Assembly: GCA_018268875.1 (NCBI GenBank) | Contig: JAFDVT010000786.1 | Location: 1 to 9,489, forward strand | Direction: 5' to 3' | DNA from: Acidobacteriota bacterium | Lineage (GTDB): Bacteria; Acidobacteriota; Terriglobia; Bryobacterales; Bryobacteraceae | Length of the DNA stretch: 9,489 bases | Part shown: positions 6,703 through 9,489 of the stretch, piece after piece | How the letters are laid out: the number at the start of each line of letters is the position of its first letter | Position numbering within the stretch: position 1 is the stretch's first letter | Program-made: the position numbers and the translations under genes | Notes under the pieces: generated by a model | The model's input: only the letters and a program-made list of their open reading frames with translations | What the model was told of the DNA's origin: nothing | Databases searched by the model: none

Positions 6703-7929
6703 CTGCAGATCGTGTTTTGTCTGGCAGCCGCGGCGGCTTCGGCCCAGACGATCGAACGTGCTTCGGCATCCGGCGTCGTTGTCGATTTCGAAAGCAAACA
6801 GCCCGTTTCCAACGCAACAGTAATGGTGTACTCGGCGCGAGTCCGCACCGGGTACGACCTCGCCTGCCCCACCTGCTACGTCGACTGCGGCAAGCGTGCG
6901 ACGACCAATGAAAAAGGCGAATTCACCATCGCGGGCTTGAGCGGCAACCTCGTGTTCGACCTGCTGGTGATTGGCGATGGCTACTCGGTTCTGCCGCTGA
7001 AGCGATTCGATCCGGCTACCGGCAAGGCCGCCTCAGCCGAGTTACGAAAGCGCGCGACTCCGGACGAACCATTCCAAACCGTCAAAGGCAAGGTAGTCGA
7101 TCCTCTCGGCAAGCCGGTTCGCGACGCCATGATCGAGCAGCAGGGCCTGCTGATGGACGGCGGCGGCATGATGTTCGGCGGCAATGATCAGTGGATCGAC
7201 CTGGTCGCGGTGTCGAACAAGGACGGTGAGTTCGAGATGTCCTTTAAAAAGAAAGCGAAGGGCATGATCCTAGAGGTGACACCTCGCGGCATGGCTCCGA
7301 AGCTTACGACGCTGGATACGGGCGGTGAGCGCAAGACGGTGCGAGTCAACGACGGATCGACGGTACGCGGACGGCTGGTCGGCCGTGACGGGAAACCGGT
7401 GGCCAACGCGCAGATGGTGCTGTCCACGCACACGCGCACGAGTGGCATGTCGTATCGCGATGTCTTGATCGGAACAAACGAGAACGGCGAGTTCGTAATT
7501 ACCAATGTGCCAGCAGGCCGCGTGTGGGACTTGTATCCTCGCATGGACGCATTGGCCGCGAAGGGCCTGGCAGGCGTTCCCCGGTTGGTTGAAACGCGCG
7601 ACGACGGACACGAAGTGAATGTCGGCGACGTGGCCGTTCAGCCGTCTTTTACGCTAAAGGGCCGCGTTACTTTGGCGGACGGTTCGCCGATCCCCGCGGG
7701 GATGCGCGTGAGCGTGAATGCGGATCGGGTCAACGACCGGCAGGTGATGCAACTGCCGCCAGACGGCGCATTCGAGTTCAAAGGTCTTGCGCCGGACTTC
7801 TATATTTTGTCGCCAGCCGTGAAGGACTACCAGATGAAAGAGCCGAACCAGATGATCGAGGTCTTGATGGAAGGCGATCGCTCGGGCCTGGCGGTGACGC
7901 TGTATCCGAAGACAGGCACCAAGCGTTAA
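6691..7929 (+). CDS. Secreted protein with four carboxypeptidase-regulatory-like (transthyretin-type) repeats
   Basis: I take ATG 6691, giving 412 residues, because it yields a clean Sec signal peptide: basic MRHR, hydrophobic core LQIVFCLAAAAA and an ASA|QT signal peptidase I site near residue 18. The frame is open upstream, but that part lies inside yrdC. The mature part has four repeats of the pattern GxVxDxxGxPVxxAxV ... TxxxGEFxIxxLxxG, beginning near residues 27, 131, 224 and 321 (ASGVVVDFESKQPVSNA, VKGKVVDPLGKPVRDA, VRGRLVGRDGKPVANA, LKGRVTLADGSPIPA). Such beta-sandwich domains are common in large outer-membrane or periplasmic proteins of Acidobacteriota. No enzyme domain, TonB barrel or C-terminal sorting signal is visible. 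Repeat 1 contains Cys59-x2-Cys62-x3-Cys66, unusual for an exported domain. Function unknown; adhesion or carbohydrate interaction would be guesses. Confidence 0.8.
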   Translation: MRHRLQIVFCLAAAAASAQTIERASASGVVVDFESKQPVSNATVMVYSARVRTGYDLACPTCYVDCGKRATTNEKGEFTIAGLSGNLVFDLLVIGDGYSVLPLKRFDPATGKAASAELRKRATPDEPFQTVKGKVVDPLGKPVRDAMIEQQGLLMDGGGMMFGGNDQWIDLVAVSNKDGEFEMSFKKKAKGMILEVTPRGMAPKLTTLDTGGERKTVRVNDGSTVRGRLVGRDGKPVANAQMVLSTHTRTSGMSYRDVLIGTNENGEFVITNVPAGRVWDLYPRMDALAAKGLAGVPRLVETRDDGHEVNVGDVAVQPSFTLKGRVTLADGSPIPAGMRVSVNADRVNDRQVMQLPPDGAFEFKGLAPDFYILSPAVKDYQMKEPNQMIEVLMEGDRSGLAVTLYPKTGTKR

Positions 7930-8708
7930 GAGCGGGTTCTGGTCAGGCGAGCGATTCCGGTGGCCTTGCCGGTTGCCGGATCGGCATCGACTACGACGGC
8001 GTGGAGTTCGATGCAGCCTTCCGCCGCCTCCATTTTGACCGGCATTCCGGTCTTGAACTTATGCAGCACGAGGTCGCGCTGGACGCCGATCACGCCGTCG
8101 TACGGACCCGTCATGCCAGAATCCGTTTGGTACGCCGTGCCGCCGGGTAGGATGCGCGAATCGGCGGTTGGGATGTGCGTATGCGTACCCACCATCGCCG
8201 TTACGCGGCCGTTCAGATGCCAGCCCATGGCTACCTTTTCCGACGTCACTTCGGCGTGAAAATCCACGAAGCGAATCTTCACATCGTCGGGAATGGAGGC
8301 GATCAGGCGATCCGCGGCGGCAAACGGGCAATCGGTCGGAATCATGTACGTCCGGCCCTGCAGATTCATCGCGGCGAACTTGATGCCGTGATTGCGGGTT
8401 TGCCCGATGTACAGGCCGGAACCGGGCGCGTTCGGATAGTTGGCCGGCCGCAGCAACTTCGGCTGGCGGTTCAGGTAATCGTAGATGTCCCGCTTGTCCC
8501 AGATGTGGTTGCCGGACGTCATACAGTCGATGCCGAGAGTCAGGAAATCCTCGGCGATCTGCGGCGTGACGCCGAAGCCGCCGGCCGAGTTCTCGACATT
8601 GGCGATGACCAGGTCAATCTGATGTTCGGCGACGATCGACTTCAGGTTTTCGGCAACAATCTTGCGCCCGTGCGACGCATAGATGTCGCCGATAAAGAGA
8701 ATCTTCAT
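7926..8708 (-). CDS. ymdB: TIGR00282-family metallophosphoesterase (YmdB-like)
   Basis: A cytoplasmic two-metal phosphoesterase; B. subtilis YmdB hydrolyses 2',3'-cyclic nucleotides and affects biofilm and motility decisions (family knowledge). The 260 residues match the usual length. Metal ligands are all visible: Asp8 (FIGDIY), Glu39-Asn40 (VENSAGG), Asn67-His68 (SGNHIWDK), His151 (DFHAEVTSEK), His176 and His178 (GTHTHIP). DSGMTGPYDGVIG (196-208) is the family's C-terminal signature. There is no Shine-Dalgarno sequence before the ATG. The gene starts 48 nt after the 3' end of the 6S RNA on the same strand and is probably read from the same promoter. In many bacteria ymdB follows rny (RNase Y), which is absent here. 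Its stop codon overlaps that of the convergent gene. Confidence 0.93.
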   Translation of the reverse strand: MKILFIGDIYASHGRKIVAENLKSIVAEHQIDLVIANVENSAGGFGVTPQIAEDFLTLGIDCMTSGNHIWDKRDIYDYLNRQPKLLRPANYPNAPGSGLYIGQTRNHGIKFAAMNLQGRTYMIPTDCPFAAADRLIASIPDDVKIRFVDFHAEVTSEKVAMGWHLNGRVTAMVGTHTHIPTADSRILPGGTAYQTDSGMTGPYDGVIGVQRDLVLHKFKTGMPVKMEAAEGCIELHAVVVDADPATGKATGIARLTRTRS

Positions 8709-8756
8709 TGAAACTGTGCTGCTGCTGATGATGATGGGAAGAACGAAGGAAGTACT

Positions 8757-8960
8757 AGGAGCGCACCGCTTCGAGGTCCAACCTCCGTCATTGACCCCTG
8801 AAAAAACATGGGGGGAATCCTCCGCACGCCTTCAGGCTTCTCCAGTCACCCTTGCGGGCGGGAGCTTGCTCACCGGCGCTTTCGAAACGAGCCGGATTCC
8901 ATGACGAATTGCATAGGATCAATTTTTAAGAGGCCAAACCAGCGTTACAGGAACGCTCCT
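8757..8960 (-). ncRNA. ssrS: 6S RNA
   Basis: 6S RNA mimics an open promoter and binds the housekeeping RNA polymerase in stationary phase. The minus strand carries the conserved core, GGTGAGCAAGCTC (8874-8862) followed by GGAGAAGCCT (8843-8834), as in E. coli 6S. The fold is complete. The closing stem is AGGAGCG (8960-8954) with CGCTCCT (8763-8757), then CGCT/AGCG, then an 11-bp stem 8940-8930 with 8785-8775 including four G-U pairs. A large central bubble has strands 8929-8901 and 8813-8786, and the apical arm is closed by GGAATCC (8900-8894) with GGATTCC (8820-8814). The 3' bubble strand has its own CCCC/GGGG hairpin, also seen in E. coli. About 204 nt; ends are estimated from pairing to within a few bases. 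No terminator separates it from ymdB. Confidence 0.88.
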
Positions 8961-8967
8961 GAATCGG

Positions 8968-8973
8968 ATCATA
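8968..8973 (-). promoter_or_regulatory. -10 box of the 6S RNA promoter
   Basis: TATGAT on the minus strand lies 7 nt before A8960, the first base of the 6S closing stem, so it fits as the -10 element. No good -35 hexamer stands at 16-18 nt, which is often the case at strong stable-RNA promoters with other elements. Confidence 0.6.
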
Positions 8974-9004
8974 GCAGGTTTTGCTGCTTTTGCATCGCTG
9001 AATT

Positions 9005-9013
9005 TGGTAGACT
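9005..9013 (+). promoter_or_regulatory. Possible extended -10 promoter of the tRNA pair
   Basis: TGG-TAGACT is an extended -10 type element 29 nt before tRNA-Val. No clear -35 box. Promoters for the tRNAs and 6S RNA lie back to back within about 80 bp. Confidence 0.4.
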
Positions 9014-9042
9014 GAAACGGTAGTCAGCAGTTGTCGGTTTGA

Positions 9043-9119
9043 GGGCGTGTAGCTCAGTTGGTTAGAGCGCTTCCTTCACACGGAAGAGGCCCGGGGTTCG
9101 AGTCCCTGCACGCCCACCA
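9043..9119 (+). tRNA. tRNA-Val (anticodon CAC)
   Basis: A complete 77-nt cloverleaf including an encoded CCA (9117-9119). The acceptor GGGCGTG pairs with CACGCCC, with discriminator A9116. The anticodon stem CTTCC/GGAAG encloses loop TTCACAC, with anticodon CAC at 9077-9079, which reads GUG valine codons. The T-arm contains GGTTCGAGTCC. It is followed 49 nt later by tRNA-Lys, probably in the same transcript. Confidence 0.97.
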
Positions 9120-9168
9120 TGTTATACTGCTGAGTACTGCCAAGTCGTACAAAACACCCACCCGAAGC

Positions 9169-9244
<76 letters not shown>

Positions 9245-9272
9245 TCTTACTTCTCAGAATTCATACCCAGAC

Positions 9273-9331
9273 CGCCAAACGCATTTGGTGCGCCGACAAG
9301 CTGCGGAGCCAACTCGCTAGGCGCACCTAGC
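9273..9331 (+). other. Structured non-coding segment: two CGCA-loop hairpins with a competing long-range stem
   Basis: Hairpin 1 is CGCCAAA-CGCA-TTTGGTG (9273-9290, one G-U pair). Hairpin 2 is GCTAGG-CGCA-CCTAGC (9316-9331, perfect). Both have the same CGCA tetraloop. GGTGCGCC (9287-9294) can also pair perfectly with GGCGCACC (9320-9327), and this would break both hairpins. The segment lies after tRNA-Lys and before the terminator at 9371, so it could be a tRNA trailer, a small RNA or, on the other strand, the 3' UTR of the basic-protein gene. It does not match an RNA family I recognise. Confidence 0.4.
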
Positions 9332-9370
9332 ACGGCGTACGATCACCCCTCCCCGAAAAAAGTCCAAAGA

Positions 9371-9410
9371 AAAAGCCCGGCGAGCCTTGTTGGGAGGCTC
9401 CCGGGCTTTT
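9371..9410. terminator. Bidirectional intrinsic terminator
   Basis: AAAAGCCCGG (9371-9380) pairs with CCGGGCTTTT (9401-9410), and after one bulged C, GAGCCT (9382-9387) pairs with AGGCTC (9395-9400) around a 7-nt loop. The plus strand continues CTTCTC after TTTT; the minus strand continues TTTTTCTTTGG, giving a better U-tract. It lies between the converging tRNA unit and the basic-protein gene and can serve both. Confidence 0.85.
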
Positions 9411-9430
9411 CTTCTCGAAACCGAGTTGCG

Positions 9431-9489
9431 TTACTTCTTCTTGACGACCGGACGCCTTACCGGCGCGGCCTTCTTGGGCGCGGCCGGCA
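9431..9489 (-). CDS. C-terminal tail of a Lys/Ala/Pro-rich basic protein (cut by window edge)
   Basis: Only the last 18 codons are visible: PAAPKKAAPVRRPVVKKK and a TAA at 9433-9431. The strand is assigned because this frame ends just before a terminator with a good U-tract on the minus strand, and the composition is typical of nucleic-acid-binding tails. HU-type, histone H1-like, SWIB-type and some ribosomal or RNA-binding proteins all have tails like this, so the family cannot be named from what is present. Confidence 0.6.
   Translation of the reverse strand, partial: PAAPKKAAPVRRPVVKKK

Noticed and set aside
8719..8736. (CTG)3(ATG)3 trinucleotide run between 6S RNA and ymdB as a variable repeat
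   Set aside because: Three units each is too short to support slippage-based variation.
8683..9023. Two short plus-strand frames (about 72 codons each) in the region before tRNA-Val
   Set aside because: They lie on the strand opposite to the 6S RNA fold, show no ribosome-binding site and no protein motif.
9121..9140. TATACT at 9123-9128 as a separate promoter for tRNA-Lys
   Set aside because: There is no -35 element at fitting distance and no terminator after tRNA-Val, so one transcript is the simpler reading.

Overview
The window is GC-rich and densely coded, with short or overlapping gene junctions and several GTG starts. It looks like part of a bacterial chromosome of free-living type. 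The gene content hints at Acidobacteriota (Bryobacterales/Solibacter-like): an AroQ chorismate mutase next to a type I-beta DAHP synthase, a homocysteine methyltransferase-MTHFR fusion, a secreted carboxypeptidase-regulatory-like repeat protein and a TIGR00282/YmdB phosphoesterase. This placement is an inference from style and content, not a search result. No mobile element, phage gene or CRISPR array was seen.

Left part (1-4075, all minus strand): an aromatic amino acid operon read right to left as trpC-trpF-trpB-trpA-chorismate mutase-DAHP synthase, the last cut by the window edge. Every junction is overlapping or abutting (4, 4, 8, 14 and 0 nt), so translation is probably coupled throughout. 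It supplies the last steps to tryptophan, the branch enzyme towards phenylalanine/tyrosine and the entry enzyme of the shikimate pathway. trpE, trpG and trpD are not in the window. The chorismate mutase ends in a poly-Gln tail and is separated from DAHP synthase by a single in-frame stop codon. A possible 15-codon leader ORF ends in an ATGA overlap with trpC.

Middle (4076-7929): a 94-bp divergent intergenic region, then plus-strand genes for a homocysteine S-methyltransferase/methylenetetrahydrofolate reductase fusion, a YrdC/TsaC-type threonylcarbamoyl-AMP synthase (GTGA overlap) and a secreted protein of four beta-sandwich repeats. The start of the last gene lies in a region of alternative hairpins.

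Right part (7926-9489): ymdB (minus) converges on the secreted-protein gene, and their stop codons share a TTAA. Directly upstream of ymdB on the minus strand is an unmarked 6S RNA gene, recognised from its conserved core and a full closing/bubble/apical fold. Divergent from it are tRNA-Val(CAC) and tRNA-Lys(CTT), then a compact region of CGCA-loop hairpins with a competing long-range stem. A strong bidirectional terminator follows, and then the C-terminal tail of a Lys/Ala/Pro-rich basic protein (minus).

Most of the window is housekeeping. The parts most worth a second look are the non-coding ones (6S RNA placement, CGCA hairpin region, trpC leader ORF) and the chorismate mutase/DAHP synthase junction.
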